From JAXMAF01 sp046350555 (GTDB taxonomy: Bacteria; Planctomycetota; Phycisphaerae; Phycisphaerales; SM1A02), in NCBI GenBank assembly GCA_046350555.1, contig JAXMAF010000009.1, positions 156,292 to 220,291 on the forward strand: a DNA stretch of 64,000 nucleotides. The letters run 5' to 3'. The notes below the pieces were generated by a model, which saw only the letters and a program-made list of their open reading frames with translations, searched no databases and was not told the origin of the DNA. Position numbers and translations under genes: made by a program. Below are positions 28,969-38,448 of the stretch, piece after piece; positions within the stretch are counted from its first letter, which is position 1, and every line of letters starts with the position of its first letter.

Positions 28969-29856
28969 GTGCCTTCGCCGACCTCCGCGCCGCGCCGCTG
29001 GACCACGCGCGAACTCCTCCAGTGGACGAGCGGGCACTTCCGCGAGAAGGGTGTCGACTCGCCGCGGGTCTGCGCCGAGATGCTCCTCGCCCACGTGCTC
29101 GGCTGCGAGCGCATGCGGCTGTACATGGAGGCCGATCGCCCGGCGGCGCCGGAGGAGCTCGTCCGCTTCCGCGAGCTCGTCGCCCGCGCGGGCCGCCACG
29201 AGCCCGTCCAGTACCTCGTCGGCCACGCGTGGTTCTTCTCGCGGAAGCTCGAGGTCGACGCGTCGACGCTCATTCCGCGGCCCTCCACCGAGACGGTCGT
29301 CGAGACGGCGCTCGTCCACTTCCGCGAGCACGCCATCGACGCGCCGCGCGTCCTGGATCTCTGCACCGGCAGCGGCTGCATCGCCATCTCGATCGCGGCG
29401 CAGCTTCCCGGCGCAACGATCGTCGCGACCGACGTGGTCCCGGCCGCGCTCGCGCTCGCGGCGCGCAATGCGCGCGCGCACAACGTGGCGACGCGGATCG
29501 AGTTCCGCGAGGGCTCGCTCTGGGAGCCGATCGCCGACGACGAGCCCTTCGACGCGATCTGCGCCAACCCGCCCTACATCAGCGACCTCGAGTGGGACGA
29601 CGTGCCGCCGAACGTGAAGCACCACGAGCCTGCGTCAGCGCTGCGGGCGGGTCCCGACGGGCTCGATCTAGTGCGGCCCACCGTCGGCGGCGCTTCGGCC
29701 CGACTCGCGCCCGGCGGCCTGCTGGCCGTCGAGATCGCCGCCAGCCAGGAGGCCGCTTCCTTGCGGCTCGCCCGCGATTCCGGCCTGGTCGATGCCCGCG
29801 TCGTGCGCGACTTCGAGGGTCTTCCGCGCGTGCTCCGTGCACGACGATCAACGTGA
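28969..29856 (+). CDS. prmC: Peptide chain release factor N5-glutamine methyltransferase
   Basis: 295 residues from the GTG at 28969; a GTG 30 bases upstream is an alternative. It methylates the Gln of the GGQ motif in RF1 and RF2 using S-adenosylmethionine. The N-terminal helical domain (WTTRELLQWTSGHFREKG) is followed by the linker PVQYLVGHAWFFSRKLEV and the segment LIPRPSTETVVE. The SAM-binding loop is VLDLCTGSGCIAI near residue 125, and the substrate-binding NPPYI motif lies near 195. Length and order match the family. Its stop codon touches interspersed repeat copy C, and the gene converges on the GAF/receiver gene. Confidence 0.95.
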   Translation: MPSPTSAPRRWTTRELLQWTSGHFREKGVDSPRVCAEMLLAHVLGCERMRLYMEADRPAAPEELVRFRELVARAGRHEPVQYLVGHAWFFSRKLEVDASTLIPRPSTETVVETALVHFREHAIDAPRVLDLCTGSGCIAISIAAQLPGATIVATDVVPAALALAARNARAHNVATRIEFREGSLWEPIADDEPFDAICANPPYISDLEWDDVPPNVKHHEPASALRAGPDGLDLVRPTVGGASARLAPGGLLAVEIAASQEAASLRLARDSGLVDARVVRDFEGLPRVLRARRST

Positions 29857-29966
29857 TACGCGTCCCAGTTGACGCTCGCGCCCCACCCAGCCCAATTCCG
29901 CAGTGAGACGCCGCTGTGGGCGATCGGGGTCGAACGCGTGGAGGTCTGCTGGAATCCGCATCAGCC
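29854..29966 (-). repeat. Interspersed repeat, copy C
   Basis: A full-length copy that on the plus strand runs from GATACGCGTCCCAGTTGACG through CCCACCCAGCCCAATTCCGC and GACGCCGCTGTGGG to GGTCTGCTGGAATCCGCATC. It fills the gap between the convergent prmC and GAF/receiver genes. It reads in the direction of the minus-strand gene, whose stop lies seven bases from the repeat end. Confidence 0.85.
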
Positions 29967-29972
29967 GGCGCG

Positions 29973-31712
29973 TCACGCGTTCGTCAGCGCCTTCCGCACC
30001 TCGTCCATCAACTGCGCCACCTGGAACGGCTTGAAGAGGAAGCAGTGCAGCCCTTCCTGGCTCGATCGCACGATCGAGTGATGCGGGTCGTAGCCGAAGC
30101 CGGTCATCAGGATGACCGGCGTTCCCGCATTCGCCTCCTTCACGGCGCGGAAGACCTCGTAGCCGTTGCGGTCGGGCATGCGGACGTCGGAGACGACGAG
30201 TTCGAACGGGCGTCCCGCGGCGACCGCCGCGCGGATCTGCTCGATGGCCGTGGCGCCGTCGCGGCAGATCGTGACCTCCGCGCCGCGCTTCGCCAGGACC
30301 GCGAAGATCGTCTGCCGGATGAGCGGCTCGTCGTCGGCGACGAGCACGCGGCGACCGGCGATCAGCGGATCGACACCACCCGAGGCGAGCGCCTCCTCGA
30401 CGCCCAGCAGCGTCTGCGGTCCGGCGCTGCACGCTTCCATGCGCGCACGCACCATGGCGATGCTCTCGACGATCTGGTCGATCCGGGCGCGGGCCCTGGG
30501 ATCGTCGCCGACGAGCTGCCGCAGCGCCTCGGTGTGCGCGCCCGCCTCCTCCAGCGGAAGCTTGATCTCGCCGCCGAGCGTCGTCGCGAAGTTCTCGCGC
30601 GTCGTCGTTCGCTCGCTGAGCAGGAGCTCGAAGACGTTGAGCGCCTGCGCCACGTACCTCCCGTAGAGCTCGGCGAGCAGGCGGTCCTCGTCGTCGAACC
30701 GCTCGGCCTCGGCGCTCTCCACGTTCATGACGCCGACGACCCGCTCCAGCAGGAGCAGCGGCACGGTGAGCGAGCTCCGCGCGCTCTCCAGCCCGGCGCG
30801 GTAGAGCGGATCCCGCGCGACGTCGCCGCAGATGTAGCTGCGCCCGCTCGTGGCGACGTGGCCGGAGATGCCGTTGCCCGTCGGCGTCGCGAAGAGCGAT
30901 TCGCCGATCCCGAGCGGGCGAATGCCGACGTTGAAGACGAGCTCGAGCTTCCCGCTGCGGCGGTCGAGCAATCGCACCTCGAACGCCTCGAATCCGAGCA
31001 CGGACTGAAGGGCGTGGATCGCCGATCGTTCGATCGTGCGGAGCCGCTCGGCGATGTTGGTCGCGGCGATCGTCTGTGGATCGAGGCGAAGGAGCTCCTC
31101 GCCGGCGCTCTCGACCGCCTCGATCCGCTCCTGGAGGCGCCGCGACGCGGTGATGTCCCAGAGCACGCCCACGGCGCCATCGACGTGCTCGGTGCGCCCC
31201 GCGGCGCGGCCGGCCGGGAGCGCCTCGCCGCCGGTGGCCGCGCCCGAGCCCGGCGCCGGCGAGATGACCTGCTCGTACCAGACGCCTCCGCTGCGAAACG
31301 TGACGCGGCGCGTCGCGGGGTGGCCGCGTCCGGGCGGATGGGCGTTGAACGCGCGGATCGCCTCGACGCACGCGTCGGCGTACCGGCGCAGCGTCTCCGG
31401 ATCGCGCCCTCCCAGCGCCGCGTTCATCCAGAGCACTTCGCCCGACTCGTGCACGAGCCCGACGCCCTGGCCGATCGACTCGACCACCGCGCCGGCGCGC
31501 TGCAACGAACCCGCGCCGCCGATCACCCGTCCCGCCGATCCGAAGATGACGCTTCCGGGCGTCTCGGCCGCCAGGCGCAGCGCGGTGGCGACGTCGCCTG
31601 CCTCCACGATCTCGAATCGATCGCGCAGCACGTCCAGCGTCGACGCGTCGATCGCGCCCGAGCCCTGGGCGGACTCGGCGATCAGCACCAGGCGTGGACG
31701 GATCGCGGTCAT
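29973..31712 (-). CDS. PAS-GAF-receiver signalling protein without a kinase domain
   Basis: 579 residues. An N-terminal alpha/beta region is followed by a PAS-like segment (GAVVESIGQGVGLVHESGEVLWMN, about residues 75-190). A GAF domain follows (FGIRPLGIGESLFA-type region; GISGHVATSGRSYICGDVARD, ~225-365), then a helical linker. The C-terminal receiver domain (about 455-579) has VLVADDEPLIRQ with the acidic pair, the phosphoacceptor region VSDVRMPDRNGYE, and FLFKPF with the conserved Lys. The linker resembles a dimerisation helix but has no phosphorylatable His, and there is no HATPase domain. It probably senses a small ligand and is phosphorylated by a separate kinase. The 200-base gap to the ABC operon holds no recognised site. 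Confidence 0.82.
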   Translation of the reverse strand: MTAIRPRLVLIAESAQGSGAIDASTLDVLRDRFEIVEAGDVATALRLAAETPGSVIFGSAGRVIGGAGSLQRAGAVVESIGQGVGLVHESGEVLWMNAALGGRDPETLRRYADACVEAIRAFNAHPPGRGHPATRRVTFRSGGVWYEQVISPAPGSGAATGGEALPAGRAAGRTEHVDGAVGVLWDITASRRLQERIEAVESAGEELLRLDPQTIAATNIAERLRTIERSAIHALQSVLGFEAFEVRLLDRRSGKLELVFNVGIRPLGIGESLFATPTGNGISGHVATSGRSYICGDVARDPLYRAGLESARSSLTVPLLLLERVVGVMNVESAEAERFDDEDRLLAELYGRYVAQALNVFELLLSERTTTRENFATTLGGEIKLPLEEAGAHTEALRQLVGDDPRARARIDQIVESIAMVRARMEACSAGPQTLLGVEEALASGGVDPLIAGRRVLVADDEPLIRQTIFAVLAKRGAEVTICRDGATAIEQIRAAVAAGRPFELVVSDVRMPDRNGYEVFRAVKEANAGTPVILMTGFGYDPHHSIVRSSQEGLHCFLFKPFQVAQLMDEVRKALTNA

Positions 31713-31912
31713 GGCGAGGGCGCTGGAGCGCTCCGCACGGTGCGGCGCAGCGGCTTCGGGATGGTACGCCTGCGCGGTACCATCCTCGTTTCGCCCTCCG
31801 TGCGGCTCGCGTCGCCTCGCACGCCGCGCAGCGCCTCGCCGCACACCCGCTCCAGCGCGGATGGCCCCCAACGACGGGCCGGACGCCACGTGTGAACGGA
31901 ACCTGCTCCCGC

Positions 31913-33069
<1,157 letters not shown>

Positions 33070-33073
<4 letters not shown>

Positions 33074-33786
33074 GCGGCGCCCTGGCGATGGCGCGGCGCG
33101 AGCTTCTGTCGCTCTTCGGGACGCTCGTTGGATGGGTCGTCGTGGCGCTCTTCCTCGTGCCCTGCGGCGTCGTCTTCGCCGTCTCCGTCTTCCGCAACGG
33201 CCAGCCGGCGACGCTGCGCGACGTCTTCGCCGCGGCGGGCTGGTCGATGCTCTTCGTCGCGCCGGCGATCACCATGCGCAGCTTCAGCGACGAGCTGCGG
33301 CTGGGCACGTGGGAGACCCTGGCCGCGGCGCCGATCGGCGAGGGCGCCATCGTCGCGGGCAAGTTCATCGCGGCCCTCGCGATGATCGTCGCGATGGTCC
33401 TTCCGACGCTCGGGCTGGCGCTCGCCCTCGAGCTGCACGGTCGACCGGACTTCGGCGAGCTCGCGTGCGGCGCGCTCGGCGTGGTGCTCATCGGCGCGCT
33501 CTTCGCCTCCGTCGGCCTGCTCGCCTCGACGCTGACGGCGAGCCAGCTTGTCGCGTACCTGCTCGCCCTCTTCTTCTGGCTGGTGCTCGAGCTCTGCTGC
33601 CGCGTGCTGCCGCCGCGCGCCCCGGGTTGGCTGGCCGAACTGCTCTACGCGTCCGATCCGCTGCGGCGGCTGCGCGACTTCACGCTGGGACTCCTCGACA
33701 GCGCCCACGTCGCCTATTTCACGCTGCTCTGCACCGCGGCGCTGATCGGCGCCACATGGTGCGTGCGCGCCCGGAGGATCGAATGA
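33070..33786 (+). CDS. ABC transporter permease, GldF-like
   Basis: 238 residues with six predicted membrane helices: FGTLVGWVVVALFLVPCGVVFAV near 17-40, then helices at about 55-75, 98-125, 135-160, 168-190 and 215-235. The pattern MRSFSDELRLGTWETLAAAPI near 76 is the conserved cytoplasmic loop of ABC-2-type permeases of the GldF/NosY type. It pairs with the preceding ATPase; its ATG overlaps that stop and its own stop overlaps the next start, so the proteins should be made in fixed ratio. Substrate is unknown; in Bacteroidota GldAFG is needed for gliding. Confidence 0.86.
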
Positions 33787-35960
33787 GCGCGCGGGCGCAG
33801 ACCGTGCTGCGGGTCGCCGCCTCGGCGATCATCGCCGGCGCGGCGGTCTTCCTCCTCGGAAGGCCGGCCCTTCGCGTGCGCATCGACGCCACGCGCACGC
33901 GCGCCTTCGCGCTGAGCGCGCCCACGAGGCAGTTGCTCGCGTCGCTCGACGGCGAGTGGCGCATCACCGTCGTGCTCCCCGACGCGGCCGCCGACGACGC
34001 GACGCGCCGCCAGATCGACGAGGTCCTGCGCCGCCTCGGCGAGGCGAACCGCGCCGTGCACACCGCGCGGATCGATCCAACCGATCCGGCGCAGCTCGGC
34101 GCCTGGGAGGCGCTGGTGATGTCGCTCCAGTCCGGCGCAGACGACGAGCGCCTGCGCGCCTTCCGCGCCGCCCTCGACGACGGCGACGCGGCGTTCACCG
34201 AGCTCGTCTCGTTCGCGCGCGCGCAGGCCGCGGCGCTCGCCGCGCTGCCCGCAAGCGGCGACGACGCCATCGATCGACAGGTGGCGTCGCTGCGCTCCGG
34301 TCTGGCCCAGCTCGTCGAGCACGGCGACGAGTTCGTCGACGGCGTGCGCCGGGCGCGCTCGACGACGCCGCAGCAGCCGGTCGCCGACGACGAGTCCGCG
34401 CGAAGCCTGCTCGTGGCGAACCATGCCCACTGGTCCGAGCAGCTCGACGCCGCGGCGACGGCGCTCGGCCGCTGGGGCGCGCCGGCCTCCGCCGGGCCGT
34501 CCGCGACGGCGGCGCCGCCGTCGTCCCCGAATGCACCGGTCGCGCTGGCCGAGCCCGTGCGCGCGTACGCGACGCGCGCTCGCGGCGCGTTCGAGGCGCT
34601 CGCCCAGCGACTGGCCACGTCGAAGGATCGGCTGGCGCGCCTGCCGCGGCTCGAGCTGGCCGAGATCGGTCGCCAGCTCGGCGTCGGCGAGGCGGCGATC
34701 GTGCAGGGGCCACGGGGCGTCGCCGTCGTGCCCTCGTGGCAACTGCTCCCCGCGGCGCCGCGCGACGAGGCGGGGCTTCGCGTCGAGCGGCGCTTCCGGG
34801 GCGAGCAGGCGAGCGCCGCGGCGAGCCGGTCGCTCCTGCGCCCGCCACCGATGGTCGTGCTCGTGCACGCCGAGGATCACTCGCTCCTGCGCACCGCCGA
34901 GGACCGCAACGACCTCGTCGGCGCCGCCGACGCCCTGCGCCAGGCGCGCTGCGACGTGCGCGAGTGGCTGCCCGGCGACAGCGCGCGGCCCGCGCCGGCG
35001 AACGGCCAGCCGGTCGTCTGGATCGTCGTGCCACCGCAGGTGCGGCACGGCACGGAGATCTCGCCAAGCGAGCGCCTCCTGCTGGAGCGTGCGCGCCGGC
35101 TCGTCGACGAGGGCGAACCCGTCCTCGTGACGGTCGGGCGCAGCGTGCGGCCGCTCTTCCGGCAGGACGATCCGTGGAGCGGGCTGCTCGCCGCGCTCGG
35201 CCTGCGCGTCGAGACGGGCCGTGTCGTCTTCGAGTTCGACCGCATCGGTCCCGGTCGCGGCGTATCGCGGCCGTGGCAGCGCATCGAACCGCGCGACGCC
35301 GGCCACCCGATCTCGTCGGCGCTCGCCGGCGAGGCGATCGTCCTCACCCACCCGACGCCGATCATCGTCGACGAGGCGGCCGCCGGCGCCGTCGTGCTCG
35401 CCGCGATCGACCCGGCGCCGACACGCTGGATCGAGACGGATTGGCGCACGCAGGATCGACCGCGATCGGCGCCGCCCGAAGGACGCGCCCTGACCGCGCC
35501 CGCGCCAGTGGCGGTCGCCATCGAGCGACGGATCGACGATCGCCAGGCCGGCCCGCGACCCGGCTCGGCGCGTCCACTGTCGCCACGGGGCGCGCCGGGG
35601 TCGTCGAACGGCGCCGCTTCGGGCGGCGCCGCGCCGTCGGACGCGGCGCACGCGCAGCGCGCGGTCCTGGTCGGTTCGGGCGGATGGTTGTTGAGTTCGG
35701 TGCTCGACGAGAACGAGTCGATCGGCGGCCGCCCGGTGGCGACGAATCCGGGCAATCGCGAGCTCTTGCTGGCATGCGTCGACTGGCTCGCCGGGCGCGA
35801 CGACGAGATCGCGACGAGTCCGACCGCGGCCGCGGCCACCCACCTCGCCAACATCGACGACGCCGCGCGCGCCGTCTGGGGCGCCATCGCCATCGGCGTC
35901 CTTCCGCTCGCCACGCTCGCCATCGGCGCTCTCGTCGGCGTCGCCCGGAGGCGCGCATGA
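33783..35960 (+). CDS. GldG-like ABC-associated auxiliary protein
   Basis: 725 residues. An N-terminal membrane helix (AASAIIAGAAVFLLG) is followed by IDATRTRAFALSAPTRQLLASL, which matches the start of GldG/ABC-transporter auxiliary domains (the IDxTxxxxFSLSxxT pattern). A large extracytoplasmic region has alpha/beta segments (VVWIVVPPQVRHGTEISPSE; LVDEGEPVLVTVGR) and an Ala/Pro-rich insertion near 235-255. A C-terminal helix (IAIGVLPLATLAIGALVG) anchors it again. It is longer than typical GldG (~550) because of two low-complexity inserts. Overlaps both neighbours by four bases; it likely completes a GldA-GldF-GldG type transporter. Substrate unknown. Confidence 0.8.
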   Translation: MSARAQTVLRVAASAIIAGAAVFLLGRPALRVRIDATRTRAFALSAPTRQLLASLDGEWRITVVLPDAAADDATRRQIDEVLRRLGEANRAVHTARIDPTDPAQLGAWEALVMSLQSGADDERLRAFRAALDDGDAAFTELVSFARAQAAALAALPASGDDAIDRQVASLRSGLAQLVEHGDEFVDGVRRARSTTPQQPVADDESARSLLVANHAHWSEQLDAAATALGRWGAPASAGPSATAAPPSSPNAPVALAEPVRAYATRARGAFEALAQRLATSKDRLARLPRLELAEIGRQLGVGEAAIVQGPRGVAVVPSWQLLPAAPRDEAGLRVERRFRGEQASAAASRSLLRPPPMVVLVHAEDHSLLRTAEDRNDLVGAADALRQARCDVREWLPGDSARPAPANGQPVVWIVVPPQVRHGTEISPSERLLLERARRLVDEGEPVLVTVGRSVRPLFRQDDPWSGLLAALGLRVETGRVVFEFDRIGPGRGVSRPWQRIEPRDAGHPISSALAGEAIVLTHPTPIIVDEAAAGAVVLAAIDPAPTRWIETDWRTQDRPRSAPPEGRALTAPAPVAVAIERRIDDRQAGPRPGSARPLSPRGAPGSSNGAASGGAAPSDAAHAQRAVLVGSGGWLLSSVLDENESIGGRPVATNPGNRELLLACVDWLAGRDDEIATSPTAAAATHLANIDDAARAVWGAIAIGVLPLATLAIGALVGVARRRA

Positions 35961-37441
35961 GCTGGCGCGTCACGCTCGCGCTGTGCGGCCTCGCGCTCGC
36001 GGCGCTCGCCGTCTCGGTGCTGGTGGCGAGCCGGGCCCCGAACGTCGCGCCGACGGCGCTGCGCCCGTTGCTCGACGAGCGGCACTGGAAGCCCGATCGC
36101 GTCGACGCCATCACGATCGCGCGACCGGGCCATCCAACGCTGCGGCTCGTGCGCGAGGGCGACGGCTGGATCGAGCGCGAGCCGTCGGGGCTCGCCGTCG
36201 ATCCCTTCCTCGTCAACGCGGCGCTCGAGGCGGCCGGCGCCCTTCGCGTGAGCCGCGCCGTCGCGCCGGAGCAACCCGAGGTCGGCGGCTCCGGCGGGCG
36301 CGCCGGGCTCTCCGGGTCGACTTCGCTCGCCGCGCTCGGACTGGATCCGCCCGAGGCGGTCGTGACCTTCTCCGGCGCCGAAGGCGGGACGACGCTTCGC
36401 CTGGGCCGGCCGGGCGTCGCGGGCCGCGCATTCGTGCAGCTCGTCGAGTCGGGACACGGCACCGCGGTGCCGTCGACCGCGCTGCCAACCGCCGGCGTCG
36501 CGGTGGTCGGCCAGGAACTTCACGACGCCATCCTGCGCCGGGATCCTTCGCAGTGGCGGCTGCGCTCGCTCCTCGACCAGGCGGGCGCAGAGACGCAACG
36601 ACTCGAGTTCGAAGGGGGCGGCACGCGGATGCGCCTCGTGCGGCGCGGCCCGCGCTGGACGATGGAAGCGCCGGTCGCGACGCGCGCCGACCAGGCCGCC
36701 GTCGCGTCGTACCTCGATGCGATCGCTCGCAGCGAGTGCGCCGGGTTCCTCGAGGATCTCGCCGATGAATCCGAGACGACCCTTGCGAAGTTCGGACTCG
36801 CCACGCCGGTTGGTCGATTCACCATGGCGCAGGACGCGTCGCGTGGATCGGCGAGCGAACCCGCGCCTCAGGCGGTGCGCACGCTCTTCGTCGGCGCGCC
36901 GGTGGCCGTCGGCGGCAGCGATCGCTTCGGCCTGCTCGACGGGCATCCGACGCTCCTGCGCCTCGACGCGGCGATGCTGAAGGCCCTCTTCCCGAACCCG
37001 GCGCTTCTCGTCGATCCGACCGCGACCGGGATCGCCGCGGCCGACGTCAGGTCGATCCGGCTCTCGGGCCCGGCAGGTTCGTTCACGCTCGCCCGCGACC
37101 TCGACCGATGGACGTGCGTGGAAGACGCGAACGCGACGGTCCCGACGAAGGCCGTGGAGGAGCTCCTTCGCCGACTCACCATGGCGCGGGCCGGATCGAT
37201 CGTGCTCCAACCGCTGCCGCGCGACCGCATCGTCGGACGAATCGAGCTGCGCGGCTTCGACGGCGCCTCGCTCGCCGGGATCGACATCGCCATCGACGGC
37301 GCGCGGGCCAACTGCGCCCTCGACGCGGGCGATGGCGTGGCCCGTCTCTTTCCCGTCGCGCAGGGCCCCGACCTGACGCCTGCGGCCTATGGCGCGACGA
37401 TCGCGCGCCCCGTCGACTCCCCACCACCATCGCACCCATGA
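35957..37441 (+). CDS. DUF4340-type membrane-anchored protein
   Basis: 494 residues. A signal-anchor at residues 5-26 is followed by an extracytoplasmic beta-rich region. The repeated pattern of DUF4340 proteins is visible: VDAITIARPGHPTLRLVREGDGW near 55, LAALGLDPPEAVVTFS near 120, LRSLLDQAGAETQRLEFEGGGTRMRLVRRGPRW near 200 and LIDPTATGIAAADVRSIRLSG-like sequence near 360. DUF4340 genes commonly follow GldG-like genes, which supports membership of the same complex. Its start and stop overlap the neighbours (ATGA). Its biochemical role is not known. Confidence 0.83.
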   Translation: MSWRVTLALCGLALAALAVSVLVASRAPNVAPTALRPLLDERHWKPDRVDAITIARPGHPTLRLVREGDGWIEREPSGLAVDPFLVNAALEAAGALRVSRAVAPEQPEVGGSGGRAGLSGSTSLAALGLDPPEAVVTFSGAEGGTTLRLGRPGVAGRAFVQLVESGHGTAVPSTALPTAGVAVVGQELHDAILRRDPSQWRLRSLLDQAGAETQRLEFEGGGTRMRLVRRGPRWTMEAPVATRADQAAVASYLDAIARSECAGFLEDLADESETTLAKFGLATPVGRFTMAQDASRGSASEPAPQAVRTLFVGAPVAVGGSDRFGLLDGHPTLLRLDAAMLKALFPNPALLVDPTATGIAAADVRSIRLSGPAGSFTLARDLDRWTCVEDANATVPTKAVEELLRRLTMARAGSIVLQPLPRDRIVGRIELRGFDGASLAGIDIAIDGARANCALDAGDGVARLFPVAQGPDLTPAAYGATIARPVDSPPPSHP

Positions 37442-38223
37442 CCACCCACGTCACACCGCCCCCCGAACTGCCGCCGACATCCGAGTGGGGCAAGCGTCCT
37501 CGCACCAACGCCGACGAGCGCCTGCTCGAAGGACCGCGTTCGCGAACCGAGGAGTTGATGCGGCTCTTCCGCATCACCAGCGAGTTCCTGCGCGGGTTCC
37601 GCCGGCTGCACTTCGTCGGTCCGTGCGTGACGGTCTTCGGCAGCGCCCGCTTCACCGAGGAGCATCCCTACTACGCGAAGGCCCGCACCGTCGGCCGCGG
37701 ACTCGCGGAGGCCGGCTTCACGATCCTCACCGGCGGCGGACCGGGCATCATGGAGGCCGCCAACCGCGGCGCGAAGGAAGGCGGTGGCACGTCGATCGGC
37801 TGCAACATCGAGCTGCCGATGGAACAGAAGCCGAATCCATACCTCGACCGCTTCGTCGAGTTCCGCTACTTCTTCGTGCGCAAGGTGATGCTGGTGAAGT
37901 ACTCGGTGGCGTTCGTCACGCTGCCCGGCGGCTTCGGCACGCTCGACGAGATCTTCGAGACGCTCGTGCTCATCCAGACGCGCAAGATCCAGTCGTTTCC
38001 GATGGTGGTGATGGGCCGCGACTACTGGGCCCCGATGCTCGAGTTCATCACCGAGCGCCTCGTGCGCGAGGGAACGATCGACCGCGAGGACGTGCACCTT
38101 CTCCACGTCACCGACGATCCCGCCGAAGCCGTCGACTACATCAGGTACTCGCTCACCGAGGGCTTCGGCGCCGACTGGGCGCAGCGAGCGCTCAAGCCGA
38201 GCAAGCTGCTGTTGGAGAGCTGA
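37438..38223 (+). CDS. LOG-family (TIGR00730) nucleotide phosphoribohydrolase
   Basis: 261 residues. The Rossmann-like fold has VTVFGSARFTEEHPYY near 64, the motif LTGGGPGIMEAANRGA near 97 and VTLPGGFGTLDEIFETL near 160; the PGGxGTxxE residues are catalytic in LOG enzymes. Members hydrolyse N6-modified AMP (cytokinin nucleotides) or related nucleotide monophosphates. The gene overlaps the DUF4340 gene by four bases, so it belongs to the transport operon, an unexpected partner for a GldAFG-like system. Its stop is followed directly by interspersed repeat copy D. Identity is firm, substrate is not. Confidence 0.93.
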   Translation: MTTHVTPPPELPPTSEWGKRPRTNADERLLEGPRSRTEELMRLFRITSEFLRGFRRLHFVGPCVTVFGSARFTEEHPYYAKARTVGRGLAEAGFTILTGGGPGIMEAANRGAKEGGGTSIGCNIELPMEQKPNPYLDRFVEFRYFFVRKVMLVKYSVAFVTLPGGFGTLDEIFETLVLIQTRKIQSFPMVVMGRDYWAPMLEFITERLVREGTIDREDVHLLHVTDDPAEAVDYIRYSLTEGFGADWAQRALKPSKLLLES

Positions 38224-38339
38224 CACGGGCTTCGGCAGGTCTCCATGCGTTCGACCGTTCGACGCCATGCCCACCGTGTCGTCGCGGGCGCGACTGTGCT
38301 CTTGGCGGGGCGCGGGAATCGACCGGTACGCGCCTGACA
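38224..38339 (+). repeat. Interspersed repeat, diverged copy D
   Basis: Starts at the stop of the LOG gene. It retains AGGTCTCCATGCGTTCGACC, a CCATGCCCACCGTG module, TTGGCGGGGCGCGGGAATCG and CGGTACGCGCCTGAC, matching copy A in order and orientation with many substitutions. The rest of the gap to 38448 shows only the GGAGG ribosome-binding site of the next gene. Confidence 0.6.
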
Positions 38340-38448
38340 GGCCGGGGCATCCGCTCGCCACACGTCACGGCGCCGAGTTGTCCTCCGTCTTTCCTTGGAG
38401 GAGAATCGGTCGGACGGCGGGGTGCGCCGGACGCCCGCGGGAGGCCCC

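Noticed and set aside
38224..38448. Prophage or mobile-element boundary next to the TIR-CHAT pair
   Set aside because: No integrase, transposase, tRNA or terminal repeats were found; only a diverged copy of the interspersed element is present.
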